Shown in pieces: positions 32,540 to 44,328 of a stretch of DNA of 64,000 nucleotides; positions within the stretch are counted from its first letter, which is position 1; each line of letters begins with the position of its first letter. Source of the stretch: Heterocephalus glaber (Eukaryota; Chordata; Mammalia; Rodentia; Bathyergidae); NCBI RefSeq assembly GCF_000247695.1, contig NW_004624751.1:22512084-22576083 (forward strand). Reading direction: 5' to 3'. The translations under genes were made by a program, and so were the position numbers. Below the pieces are notes generated by a model. It worked only from the letters and a program-made list of their open reading frames with translations, was not told the DNA's origin and did not search any database.

Positions 32540-32990
32540 CACAGATTGGAGGTTTCCTCTGGACATGTGCTGTTCAGTACTGTAGCCACCAGCCACCCAT
32601 AGCTATTCAGCACTTGTAATGTGCCTGGTCCAGATTGACAAATGTTGTACATGTGAAATAGACAATTTCAAATACTTAGTATAAGCAAAGAATGTAAAAT
32701 ATGTCATTCATAGCTTTTATACTGATATTGTTGGAATGATGATATTTAGGACAGCTTTGTTTAAAATATCTTTTTTCTTTTCTTTTTCTTTTTTAAATAA
32801 AATATATTATTAAAATTAATTTCACCTATTTTGTTTTACCTCTTTAGTGTGGCTCCTGGCAAGTGCAGAATTACATATGCAATTTTTTGTTTGTTTGTTT
32901 GTTTTTGTTTTTGTTTTGCACTTGCAAGGCAGGCACCGGAACCACTGAGCTAAATCCCAGGCCCACATATGCAATTTTGAATGATGCATT
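32540..32990. repeat. Old DNA-transposon-like repeat
   Basis: The block with 'tgtaatgtgcctggtccaga', 'acttagtataagcaaagaat', 'gtaaaatatgtcattcatag' and 'attaaaattaatttcaccta' follows a repeat found widely in placental genomes whose ends read 'acatgtggctactgg'. I recall it as a non-autonomous DNA transposon but not its name. It is interrupted by a C/T-rich tract (about 32769-32792) and the ID SINE at 32887. Confidence 0.55.
32887..32964 (-). mobile_element. ID SINE, type 2
   Basis: Antisense (TTTG)n-rich tail, 'gcacttgcaaggcaggcacc', 'ggaaccactgagctaaatcc'. Perfect 14-bp TSD ACATATGCAATTTT at 32873-32886 and 32965-32978. The B-box end is shortened: the 'ggtaccggggatcgaa' part is missing between tail and 'gcactt'. 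Confidence 0.9.
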
Positions 32991-33349
32991 TTTTATGCTT
33001 TTCTTATTGGGCCAGGCTAGTTCCATACCATTTCTCTTATGTAAGTCCTCCCTCTTCCCTTGGTCCCTGGTTACAAGAGGCTCCTCATTTGCCTCTGTCC
33101 AGCCCATCTCCCTGCATCCCAGCCTGAGCCAACCGTGCTGTGCTCATTTAGGAAGAAATTTTGATAATATTTGTAAAAATATCAATTGAAAATTTCAAGG
33201 AAAAAATTATGGAACCTCTCAGAATGATTCTGGAATTCATTTGAAGGGCAGAAATAGCTAAGAATAATTTTTAAAAGAACAGTAATGAAGATAAATTTCC
33301 TAGAAACTCATAAACTTTTGACAGCATTAAAATTATAATAAATGGAAAT

Positions 33350-33420
33350 TATTTAGTGCAATGTCTGGTACATAGTGAGCAAGCACTCAATATGCATATT
33401 AACTGTTAGTAGTAGTATTT
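33350..33420 (+). repeat. MIR SINE 3' end
   Basis: 'gcaatgtctggtacatagtg' and 'agcaagcactcaatatgc' match the MIR end 'cagtgcctggcacatagtaagcgctcaat'. Confidence 0.6.
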
Positions 33421-33422
33421 TT

Positions 33423-34315
33423 ACCAAATCATATGAAAGCATAGTAATTAAAACTCAAAGAAATGAAAAAGATGAATTTACAGATGGTTAATATATGCCA
33501 CATAATACATACATAAAATATTTATCATATTAAGAGTTTTATATCTTAATGCAGATCAATAATTAAAAGAATTGATTAGTCAGTAGTTTCTAGACAAGTA
33601 ACTAGATATTTTAAAGAAATTGGATTTCACATTGCTGAAAGAATGAAATCTCTAAAATATTTGTTTCAGAAAGGGAAAATATATGTGAATATAAATCTCA
33701 TCTCTAGAATAGGAGGATATTCTAAGCTTAACAGTAACAAAGTTACAGAGAAAATGAGTGCTATATTTGACAACATCAAAATGTAAAGGTTACATTAAAA
33801 AAGTAAAAAATAAAGCAAACAATAAACTTAGGAAGTCAACACAAATACTACAAGAAGTTAGTGATTTTCCTTATAAAATGGAATAGTCACAAATAATAAA
33901 TATATTAAAAACTAAATAGAATTAAATAGAAAAATAGACAAAGGTGAAATGTGAAGAAAAATGCTGAACTCTAGTAGCACAGATTATGAAACTATTTCAA
34001 TTAATTAATTTTTTATTTAATTAATTACCAATAAATGTTAGCAGTGGGGCAATGAAATAGCATTAGGTACAATGTAGATGGTATTTCAACAGCTGCAATC
34101 CTTTTTAAAAACAACATGGCAAGATATTTCAAGAGCTTTATATTTCTCAGTTTTAAGAATTCTAACTCAAAGAAATTTTATTATTATTATTATAAAGTTT
34201 GACATGGTTACATGATAGACTATTACATAATAAATATTGAAATAACTATATGAATAGTGTTTAAAAACATAAAGATGTTCATGGTATTATGATAATATTT
34301 AAAATAGAAGAAGAG
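33423..34315 (+). mobile_element. Old L1, highly decayed
   Basis: A-rich sense text with L1 ORF2-like order near its end: 'acatggcaagatatttcaag', 'attctaactcaaagaaattt' and 'aaagatgttcatggtattat'. No open frame. Confidence 0.45.
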
Positions 34316-36164
34316 CAGGCTCTCCTTTGTCTTGTGTAACTATCATTGACCATATCAAATTGTTTCTGAGCTGCTTGACACTAGTCACAGCAATAGCAGC
34401 TTTGTTGAAATCAAACCTGCTACCTCGAGAATGCTGTGGTAGTGCTATGTAGTCAGATGAGAAGCAGAGCGCAGGTACGTCAAAGCAGTGGCTAGACAGA
34501 ATGAGAGACTCAGGGATGTTAGAGCACCCATCCCCATCTCTGAACTCCTGAGGCCTCCTTTACTCTCTCAAACTGACTCTTACATGGAAAGGAATATGGA
34601 CATCTGATATCCTGGGTTCTTGTAATTCACAGTTTTGCCTACACAGGACTGACATTCACTATGAAAGTCTAACAAAATTATCCATTGATCTACTTAGGGT
34701 GACCTATTTCAAGCCCCGGATAAATCACTGAGCCCAAGTAGACAGATCTCTGTGAGTGACAGACGAAACTTGAAACATATTATTGACAAAGTTGCTGTCA
34801 ACAACTAGCGTGGACCAAATAAGGTGTGATGGGATGTGAGGCTTTTTATTCCTTGCAAAAGAAAAGTCTTAAAGTTATTCCTACTGTGAATTAAGCATTT
34901 GCTTCTACTTGATATCTGAGTTTATTTGTGTACTAAAGTGCTTCTATATTTGAACTTGTACACAGATGTCAGGGATAACTGGTTAACTAATTATTGTCTT
35001 TTAGTTTTTATTATTTTACTGAGTATTCCTTTCTCAGGACCACAGTTTGGGGGATGGTTATACAAAGCTTATAATTAATTGAGAGAAAAAAATCTAGTTC
35101 TATGAAGTCTGAATGGCTTCAGATGTCCAATGCCAACACCACTTTTGAATCCAGTATGTGCGAACTAGTAATTCTTAGGAGCAAAAATGAAGGCCAGAGA
35201 GTGTTTGGTTTTTCTGTTCTGTTCACTAAATATTAAATAAACAGTGAGACTCAATTCAAGTCTCAAAGAGTTAAGGAGAATGTTCAGAGTGTTAGAAACA
35301 GTCCCACAGAGTACAAAGGTATGTAAGACAGTTTCTGCCCTGTATTGTAAATTATTACTGAACGTAAACATTCATTGTAATATTCATGTGATATAAACAA
35401 TAACAGAGTATTATGGGAACAGAAACTCTGGTCACCTGGCCCTGGCATGAAAGGATAGAAATATTTCCTGGAGAAGTTGAGGCATTAGCAGAGTCTTAAA
35501 AGAATGGGTCAGTGTTTGTGCGTGCACACTATTTATTTCAACATTCGAGGAACAAGGATTTATGTTATAATTATAATATTGGATTATGAGTTTACTTGGA
35601 ACACAATATACATTTTACCAGCCAATGCCTGGAGACCACCTTACCTGCTCCTCAGTTATTTTTACCCCACAACACTACTCACAAGGAGTTTTAAGTACCG
35701 CAAAGAAATTGTTGCTGTTGATGAGATTTATTATGAAAGTTAAACTCATACAAAACAAGCAAGGTCATTGGCCTGGAAAAGGCCTTTCTTCTGTGTGTAC
35801 TCCTCCTCCATGTCTCCTATAGAAGAGTGAGTTCCTTTGGAGCAAAGAATCAAAGAACACTGGAGCAACCAAGAAAAGAGTTCCTTTTGTTTTTGTTCAA
35901 AACAGTTCTGGTAAACCAGCCCCAGGCTGCAAATCTCTAAGTCATAAATAATTGCTACGGTGTGCAATGAAATATTAGTGCCTGGGGCCTTTACTAATGT
36001 CAGAGTGAGGGGAAGAATAAAGTCTGCAAAAGTGTGAAGGTAAACTTCTCTATAGACCCAAAAAGTTTGTTGTGGAAACCTCATGGAGAGAGAAGGATTA
36101 GCCTAAGGAAATGGCAAGGATTACCAGATCAGATCTGATGGACCGAACCATGCCTCTTGTGCAA
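34316..36164. other. Unassigned sequence
   Basis: Short ORFs (35165-35371 minus; 35504-35822 plus; 35746-36084 minus) overlap one another in different frames and strands and have no domain. Confidence 0.45.
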
Positions 36165-36330
36165 CTAATTCTGTGGCCCTGACAAGTTACTCGACCTCCT
36201 TGAACTTCAGGGTCCATGTATGCAAAATGATAATAATAAAATCTTTCTTGCAGGGATATTCTGAAATTTAGTGACCTTACATTTCTAGCACAGTGCCTAA
36301 CATAGTGAAGGTACTTAATTATGGCATCAC
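36165..36330 (+). repeat. MIR SINE
   Basis: 'gacaagttactcgacctcct', 'gcaaaatgataataataaaa' and 'agcacagtgcctaacatagt' follow the MIR consensus in order. Confidence 0.8.
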
Positions 36331-36486
36331 TGCATCACCATCCTAACTGACATCCTAGCATCACCATGTGTGTAGCTTTGGAAAGAAAGGTAGCAGCTTA
36401 AGAACCTGCCTTGATCACTTTAACACACTTGCCCTTTCTCACTTATACCCTTTTGCTAAATGTAAATTAATAAAACATCTAGATAG

Positions 36487-36578
36487 GGGTGGGTGTGGGT
36501 GTGATGCTGGGGATTGAACCTGGGACCCCATGAGTGCTAGGAAAGCACTCTACCACTGGGCTACATCCCTAACCTCAG
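36487..36578 (-). mobile_element. ID SINE, type 1
   Basis: Antisense 'gatgctggggattgaacctg', 'gaaagcactctaccactggg' and 'ctacatccctaacc'. No T-run precedes it; instead a (GGGT)-rich stretch. Confidence 0.85.
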
Positions 36579-37579
36579 GTATAGCTTGCAGAAGATTCTC
36601 TTGTACCCATGCATAACCCCTCTCACCCATTAAACCATGGCCATAGCTCTGATTGCTCGATTAGATGAAACATGGGTTTTTTCTTGGGACTTCTTTTTGA
36701 CCAAACTGGCCAAATCACAGCTCAATGTTCTACCCATTTGATCTACTTTTAGTACAAACACAATTCACTTTATTAGAGGAACAAAAAGTGTAACAGTAAA
36801 ATAAGATAGAAAATGGCAATTTCAATGAGAGGTTGGTTTTTAAATATTTTGTCTGTTTTTGTGTTTGCTTTTGTTTCATGAAATACAGAATTTATAGGCT
36901 GAAAGCATCTTCAAGGAAAAGGTGCATTAACAAGAAGACTAGACACTTTTAAAAATATATATTAAACAAAATCAAAGCCTTTTATGGAAAAGTAGCTTCA
37001 AGATTTATTTCTACTCATATTTTTCCCTTAAATATTTCTGTATTTCTAAAGTACCATGTGCTAAGGGATATGTATTTCTCTTGAGGTGATATTTTCCATA
37101 ACTTCATATATCACATAGAATCTTTTCACACTGTAGAATGCCTCCATCCTAAAACTGTATAACAAATATTTGGGTTATTTTTTGCTCTATTTCCTATCTA
37201 GAAAAATCCAAACCTTTTTCCTTCCAATTCAATTACTTCCAATTAGAAGTAATTTCAGGAAGAAAAAAAGAGTGGATTCATATTACACTTATGCTATATA
37301 AAACAAGGGAAGAATTTGTTTTACTTAACTATTTCAGACTGAAGTTGGATAATTTAAAAACCTACATTAGGTCTATATGAGTCAGCTGTCTTGACTGATA
37401 AAATTACATGGGCAATTGTTATATTCCACCATCATTTTGTATATTGAAAGCCATCTAAACAGTGCTTCATCATTTAAACTTTCACTGTTAATATAAGATG
37501 CATGCCTTGTTCTTAGAAATAAAACACTACATTAAAGGTTTACTTTGCAAAGTGAGGGATTTTAAACGATTACGTTACT
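36579..37579. other. Unassigned AT-rich sequence
   Basis: No ORF, RNA gene or recognised repeat. Confidence 0.5.
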
Positions 37580-37960
37580 GTTTCTCTGGTGCTTAGGAAC
37601 ATTCCACAATGCTACAGTTGTGGCAGGGAGGGCTTAGCTGCTCTTCAAGGCTCCACATTCTCCTTCGCTGCTGTGGAGTTACTGCTGGGAAGCGCTGCCC
37701 ACTCGAGACTGCATTTCCTAATTCCCAAGTCCTCCTTTCATACAGGCATGTGGTTGGCTTGTCCCAGGGGAGAGGGAGCAGGAATGTCAATGTCACTTCT
37801 CCTTTGGAGTGGTTAAGAAGAGGATCTGCCCTTCTTATCCACAGGCACTCTTCCTTTTAGATGCCAACGCCCAAGGTGACCTGGGAGGCCATGTGTTGGG
37901 ATAGTAGGACCCCCAGCACTGGGACTCGACATTAAGTAGGGCAAAGCACCCCAACCAGGA
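37580..37960. repeat. GC-richer block, possibly an old LTR
   Basis: GC-richer than its surroundings, with overlapping ORFs in three frames and no domain. 'gtgacctgggaggccatgtg' and 'gtggttggcttgtccca' resemble phrases of old mammalian LTRs, but no ends were found. A conserved non-coding element is an alternative. Confidence 0.3.
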
Positions 37961-38039
37961 ACATCTGAATTGGAGTGTTAGAAGAGCAGGAAGAATGAGT
38001 TTATCGGTTAATCAACAGTTTGGCAATTTATATATATAT

Positions 38040-38345
38040 ATTTTTTTATTTGCTTAAATTCTTTTATTGGTACATTTTAGGTATACAATACATTTACATT
38101 TATCATTGGGCACTTGTACCTGTACATGATGTATCTTGGTTCTTATTTATTCCCCATTCCCTGTGCTCCCTTCACGCCCTCCACCCTTCCCTATTTACAA
38201 AGAGTTTGTTTCCATTTTTTCCTTTTCTCATAATTTTTCCTTTCCCTTCTTTCCTTTCTCCTTCCTGTCCCACTTCCCCTACCCCTTTGGACCTTTTCTT
38301 CCTATTTCAAATTATCAATTACTCATTTTAATCATTTTAATCCTT
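38040..38345 (-). mobile_element. L1 3' UTR and tail, antisense
   Basis: Antisense copy of the L1 3' UTR at 85-350 and 14290-14825: 'aaattcttttattggtacat', 'ttaggtatacaatacattta', 'cctatttacaaagagtttgt', then a C/T-rich tract and 'accttttcttcctatttc'. The phenylalanine/proline-rich frames here are composition artefacts. Confidence 0.85.
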
Positions 38346-38571
38346 ATTTACACTTTCAGTTTGGAGATTTATATTTTATAGCAGCTAGCATTATTGTAAC
38401 TGACTCATGGTAGATATTTTATAATTATTGAAAGAGAGTAACAGACATAAAATAAATTAATTTTACAATATGTTTACTACAGATATCAACAGATAGAGAT
38501 ATGGGATTGCTAATAAAGCTGCAGAACCAAAGTCAAAGCAGCCAGCTAAAGCTTATGACTAAGCTTCTTAG

Positions 38572-38913
38572 TGTGATGGTGCAATGGTTAAGGTGAAGTG
38601 TCAACTTCATTGGTGTTAGGATCTGCTCCAGAAATTGATGTAGCCAACTTCTAGATATGTCTAGGTGGGCCGTGGAGGCATGGTCGTGGGGTTTATGTCT
38701 GTGCTTCTCCCCTTCCTTTCTGGTGCTGTTCCCTGATCTGATTCTCTTCTGTCATGAAGTAAGCATCTTTGCTCTCCCATGCCCCTCCCTCATAATGCTC
38801 CTTGAAGCCTGACAGCCAGGGACTCGATCCTTTGAACTTTGAGCTAAATTAAAACTCTCCTCCTTTAAACTGAGTGTTGGGCATTGTGTCTCAATGACAA
38901 GAAAGCTAATTCA
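38572..38913 (+). mobile_element. ERVL/MaLR-type LTR
   Basis: TGTGATGGTGCAATGG ... GCTAATTCA. 'gtgtcaacttcattgg', 'catgaagtaagcatct', 'gagctaaattaaaactctcc' and 'gacaagaaagctaattca' give the layout of this class. TSD unclear (cttag versus gctac). Confidence 0.7.
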
Positions 38914-39209
38914 GCTACCTTTGTGTTCATCATGAGCCAGGTTTTGACCTTCTGTACTGTGGGTTCAAAGCTGACTTTATTCAAGTGACCAAACTCACAT
39001 TAACTGAACTTACAGGGGATCATATATTAATTCCAATATATTAACTTATTAAGACATCTATACCATGCCACCTTACAGTACCCAGGACAGATACTCTTAG
39101 AGATTTATTTACCAATTTTAGCTTTTGATCTTCTCCCTTTTCCCTTAGATTCTGTACAGCTTACAATCCTTCTATTAACATAATTATTTTAAATGCTCAA
39201 ACTACAGCA

Positions 39210-39651
39210 TGTTATGGTTTGGATATGATCTGTCCCCTAAAAGGCTAGTTATGTGGGAGGCTTGTTAGCTGATAGACATTTTAGTAAGTGATTGAATCAT
39301 GAGGTCATTAACCTCATTAAGTGGATTTCTCCATTGATGAGATCATAATTTGATGGCATTAGTGTTAGGCAGTGAAAACAGGTGGCACCTAGCTGAAGGG
39401 AGTGAATCATAGTGGTTTGACTTTGGGAACTATGTCTGCTCTGCAGCTGCCTATTCACTGGCTCTTTCCCTTTCTTCACTGCTTCCTGGCTGCCATGAGG
39501 TGAGCAGCTTTCCTCTTTCACATCCTTCTGCCATGATGTTTCTGCCGTGGAGCCAGCAAACATGGACAGAAATCTCTGGAAGTGAGCCAAAATAAGTCGT
39601 CCCTCCTTTAAATTCACTTCCCAGGTATTTTCTGAGAAGCTAATTAACACA
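39210..39651 (+). mobile_element. ERVL-MaLR solo LTR with intact TSD
   Basis: 442 bp, TGTTATGGTTTGGATATG ... TAATTAACACA, flanked by perfect CAGCA (39205-39209 and 39652-39656). Internal 'tcatgaggtcattaacctca', 'gccatgaggtgagcagct' and 'gagccaaaataagtc' are MaLR. The 120-codon minus-strand ORF (39297-39659) is antisense to the LTR and incidental. Confidence 0.9.
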
Positions 39652-39656
39652 CAGCA

Positions 39657-40879
39657 CAAATGAGTAGATAAATGTTACACAGTTATCTCCCTACAAATGT
39701 ACCTAGCTCACTTGGCAGATATGTGGAAAGAATTTTCCAAGAATTTCTGAAGTCAAATCACTGCACAAACAACTACATGAATTTTCTTTACTAATTTTTC
39801 TGTAAATAATTGACCTCACCTACCATCCTGAGGAACCCCTGATTTGCTAAAAATGAATATATATGATCTAAGGTCATAGAAGTTGATAAGTGGGGAAGAA
39901 AAAAAGGAATGAAACAATTTGGTATGAGATGAAAAGCCCTGAAGAGAGATGTATATACCAAACTAAAAGGACATTTCCTGTGACATCAGTATCTAGATTA
40001 CCGGCCAAAAAAACTGAAGTTAGTGGAATATTTACAGACTTACAGTGCTTATGTTTGTGATCCATATACATATTGCTACACTATCCTACATTTCTGAAGA
40101 AAATGAAACTTTAGAATGTATTTATGATATACCCACATCATATGCTTTCCTTTCCTCAGAGTAAACATTCAGGTTAAAAAAATCTGTCACAAAAAAGTAA
40201 AATTTACCATATGAGAGGATTAGAAGGCCAATATCATGTGCACAGGTTTTTTTGGATAGTAAAAAAAGGGAAAAAGGATATTAAAGTAGATAAAAATTGC
40301 TCTTATTACTAAGTCAGTGTGATTCTAAGAGAATAGATAATATCTATTGAAAAGTTTGAAATGTGCTTGAATTCAATTCAACATAAGAAATATCTTACTA
40401 CAAACGAGGATTGTGGAAAGTGAAATATATTTTAAATGCTATTTTTGTAACAAAATTATGCATGGAGACTCTCTTCTAGTATATTCTGGCATAAAATACC
40501 TTCTCTATCTTTGTTCTGCACCTTTTATAGCCAAGAGTTTCCAACATGGAGTGATTAAGGGAAATAAGCAAGGCAATCTAGTAGAATACAGGAATAAAAT
40601 ATTAGAACTTCAATTAACTTCCTTAATCTCATTCTTCTACTGATTAAATATGTTTCATAAAATAACCTAATCTTTTATTTATAAAATATCTATTTTGGGA
40701 GTGCATACACAACACTTCTTAACTAACAGGGATACATGACTAAAAGATGTATAGACCACTACCTTATGGAAAATAGCATAAGATAAAAATGAACAAAATT
40801 ATAAAAATAACATGTTGACTGGCCTGTTGCCATGCCGAGGGTGTAGCTGCAGAGAAAATGAAGTGCATGCCCTGGAGAT
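39657..40879. other. Unassigned AT-rich sequence
   Basis: No ORF with a domain; no repeat recognised. Confidence 0.5.
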
Positions 40880-41000
40880 TGAATTCATTCTTTTGTTCAG
40901 CAATTATCCATTGGGAACCTATCATACCCCAGAGGCTGTGCTGGGCAGCAGCCACCAGAGAAGTGATTGGGTTGTTAAAAATAGAGCGAAGTGACAGTAA
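40880..41000 (-). repeat. L2 LINE 3' end fragment
   Basis: 'attcattcttttgttcagca' then 'ggaacctatcataccccaga' and 'ggctgtgctgggc' parallel antisense L2 ('cattcattcaacaaatattta...cctactatgtgccaggcactgtgctaggc'). Confidence 0.5.
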
Positions 41001-43542
41001 ATCCATGACCGTTTTTCCATCTGGGATTGTCATTCCTTTTCCTAAAAAGTGTTCTGATCCTTTATCTTCTATTGAGGACATCCCTGGAGCAGCTCAACCA
41101 CTCTTGCATGACTGAGACACTACGATGTACATTACGGTCACTCAGTGAATACTTGTTGACGTAGTGAGCAAAGGATTGCTAACTGTGGGAAAAAAAGATA
41201 GAGTAACTCAAATGATTCCATTGTTGTTTAGGACTGTCAAGTGAATATGCATTTCAAATAAATGGGCCAAGATCCAAAGAGAGTAAATGTGCATCCATAT
41301 ACATTTTCCAAGAGTGGCAAAAAATAATTTCCCACTGTATCTTGACAATCACCCTAACAGATAACTGGGGAGCCCTGGATGCTGCATTCTCTTGTAGTCA
41401 TTAATTAAATAGGTATGGAAAAAATGGAGCAGGATTGTGATACAAAAGTAAAATTATAACGATCCTTGAGTTTATTATCCATAGGAGGAAATTCATAATT
41501 GCCAAGTTACAAGCATAAGACATCCATATGATTTAGAATAATGTGATGCAAAAAGGATACAGCTGACACTTGTTTAGTTTGCCTTTTCTATTTTTTTCCA
41601 CCTTTAAGAACATTCACATGGTTTTCTTAGCCATGTGATTTTCTGTCTTGCAGACATCTGGCTAAATACATCATGATGTTGAAATCCATGTTGTGTCTCT
41701 AAAAGCAATGTTTCTCCAAAATCCAATCCTTGTTTAAACAAAAATGACCTTTCCTCTCCATATTAAAATTAAGATTCAAAGAATTTGTTTTGGAGTATTA
41801 TAGTGGCCACTATCATTGCCCATATTTAAGAGAAAGAAAATTTAGCAAGACTTTATCCTTCTTCAATAGATCTATAATAGCCAAAAGGAATCTATTTATA
41901 CACAGAACCCAATTTAAAAAAAAATGTGATTAATTTAATTACCTTGAAAGATGAAGGAGGAGGCACAGCAACCAATCAGTCAAGGTCTTCCACACTCACT
42001 CCAAATACTTAATGGATGAGGACTCATCCCAGAAAATGTACAAAATTTTCGAGAAATAGTTGCCTTTCTTGATGTAAAATATTTTCCAGAAACAGTTCCT
42101 GCTATGAAGCACTAAAAAAAGAGAAAAATTTGAATGTCACTTGTCCTCCATCTTTCTTTATTCAATATGATAGCAATTCTACATAAATTGTTTATTGGCC
42201 AAAATTATTCTACTTGATTCCTAGACCTAAGATTTCATCTGATTTTGATTTTTGTGTTAATATTTAATATCACAATAACTGTATTATGTAAACTAAAAAT
42301 TAGGCTATTGAATTTAAAGTAATGCATTAACAAAAACATACTCATTTTTCAAAAGTGCAAGAATAAAATTTCATTTATTGAATGTGCATGATGAAAATAA
42401 TATGGTATAGAATATACTTAAACTTATTTAGTCTTAAACTCTCAATCACAAGATAAAAAAAAAAAAACTTTAGCAGTCTAGAAACAGAGCTCTGCAGAAA
42501 GGAAAAGTGGAAGCAAGCCAAGTTAGGATCTGATTAAGTATTCAGCAGAGAGTTTTCTGTGGCTCTGTCAAAAAGCTCTGTCAGTGCATTTAACTCACTG
42601 GACAAAAGGTTGCTGAAATCACACAAAGGATTCTCCTAATTCAAATGCTGCAGATGAAATGATATTCACATAGAAGCATGCCAGATCTTCAAAGCATAAT
42701 AAAGGGCACAGCTATGCATTTTATGGATTCAACTTGCAAGAAGAGTTAGAAATAGATATAAAGCAAGCATGAAGAAATTTTGTAGATATGAAATTCCTGT
42801 TTTTCTTAACATATTTATTTCAAAGCACATTCAGGAAGAAGGCAAGTACTAGGTCGGACAAAAAAAGAGATGTGAACAGGTTATTCTGCCCCACTGCAAG
42901 AATAGCATCATTTGTACAAGGCCTAAAAAGCTTCATTATGTGAAAAATGGCCAAACACTTTTGTGTGAGAACTTTTGTAAAGAGAGATTGGCAGTTTTAA
43001 GAGAATGGTCTGTACACTTGCATTCAACGCAGCCACATATTCATATTTGCATAAGGCTAAAGAATATGACTCCATGTATTTAATGGTTCTTTGATAAAAC
43101 TTCTTTATTTTCATGGGCTAATGAATGCAATGGCTTTGGTCAGTATTACATTAACAACAGAGAGAAAAGTGAAACCGGTTAGTTTGCCTTCTCATGGTGG
43201 GTATGAATTCTGTGATTTCCCTGCTATGATTCTGTGCTCCCACTGCAATGGAATTATCAAAACTTCTGATCAGAAAGAACTTGTGACCCTTACAAAGGAG
43301 GTCCTTAAACAGTGTTCTTCAGACTCGCCAGCCTCGGGAAGGTGGCGGGAGAAAGGCAAAATGAGAGAGAAGCCAGTAAGCAGAACCTCTGCCTGCCCTT
43401 GGGAGGCCCAGTTGTCTCTTCTTTCATAGGTCTAAGTACTCGACTCCATGTAGTAGCCATCAAAGAGAAGAAGGAAAATGTGTATTTCATCCACTTTTTT
43501 AACATTTGAAAATCCCCTCATTTTTGGAAGAGAAAATAGAGC
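41001..43542. other. Unassigned, mostly unique-looking sequence
   Basis: Two and a half kilobases without a clear transposon. An A-run lies at about 42456-42468. The 112-codon frame at 43091-43429 (plus) has no domain and overlaps minus-strand frames; I do not call it a gene. Confidence 0.45.
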
Positions 43543-43610
43543 ATTCCCAAAGTCACAGTGCTAGGTAGAGATAGGACCAAAGCTTGGACATGGGTCCTTT
43601 GTCCAAGCTA
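43543..43610 (-). repeat. MIR SINE fragment
   Basis: 'ccaaagtcacagtgctaggt' and 'agagataggaccaaagctt' parallel antisense MIR ('caaggtcacacagctagtaag...agagccaggattcgaac'). Confidence 0.5.
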
Positions 43611-43847
43611 TGTCCAATTTAGACCTTGTATGATAAAGAGTTAATTTCCATTTAAACATGTTAAGCATCAGGAAATCACAATCATTAAGATTTAGAGAAC
43701 CCTATCTTATCCAAACTTCCAGCCAGTATAGACATCCTCCCAAAAGTATCCATGACAGATGGTCACCGGGCCTCCACTTGGAAATCCAGGGACTGGAAGA
43801 TCAATTCTTCATAAAGCTGTGTATTCCTTTAGATTAGGAATATCTGT

Positions 43848-43873
43848 TTGTTTGTTTGTTTGTTTGTTTGTTT
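43848..43873. repeat. (TTTG)n microsatellite
   Basis: About six TTTG units. Confidence 0.95.
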
Positions 43874-44328
43874 TTAACCTTTTTAAAATTAGCTCTTAAG
43901 CAAATTGAAGGGAGGGGGCTAAGAAAGGGTAATTACAAATTATGATTTATCATCATAGTATATTTTACTTTCAATTCCACGTTTTCCTATCTAGAGTGGT
44001 AATGTCTTTAATGTAAAAGCATGTTCAGATACTGGAAAAAGCTCTACTACTTTGGAACTTTTCCTCTTTTGGAAAAAATCTAATTTTATGGCCCAAAGAA
44101 AAGGATAAACAAGGCAAACCATCACAAATATGATTTTTCAGTGCATTTGACTTACATAGGCCGTCTTCCACTCTCCATAAAATATAGTCTGTCAGAAATG
44201 CATGCAGTTGCTAGTCACAGAAACTAACTCCATTAGCAGTGGCATAAAGCATATTTTTGTTCTCTTTTGAGCAGTTCAGAGATGAGCATTAGCAAGATGA
44301 GGTCAATGCCTCAATGAAGCCTTTAAGA

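Noticed and set aside
38020..38381. Phenylalanine/proline-rich frames of 81-103 codons (similar at 14-283, 14293-14777)
   Set aside because: They are readings of the antisense C/T-rich L1 3' UTR tract, a composition effect.
39297..39659. 120-codon minus-strand frame
   Set aside because: Fully antisense to a MaLR LTR with a perfect TSD.
43091..43429. 112-codon frame with CSHC-like text suggesting a zinc finger
   Set aside because: Only one partial cysteine pair, no histidine spacing, overlapping frames on both strands.
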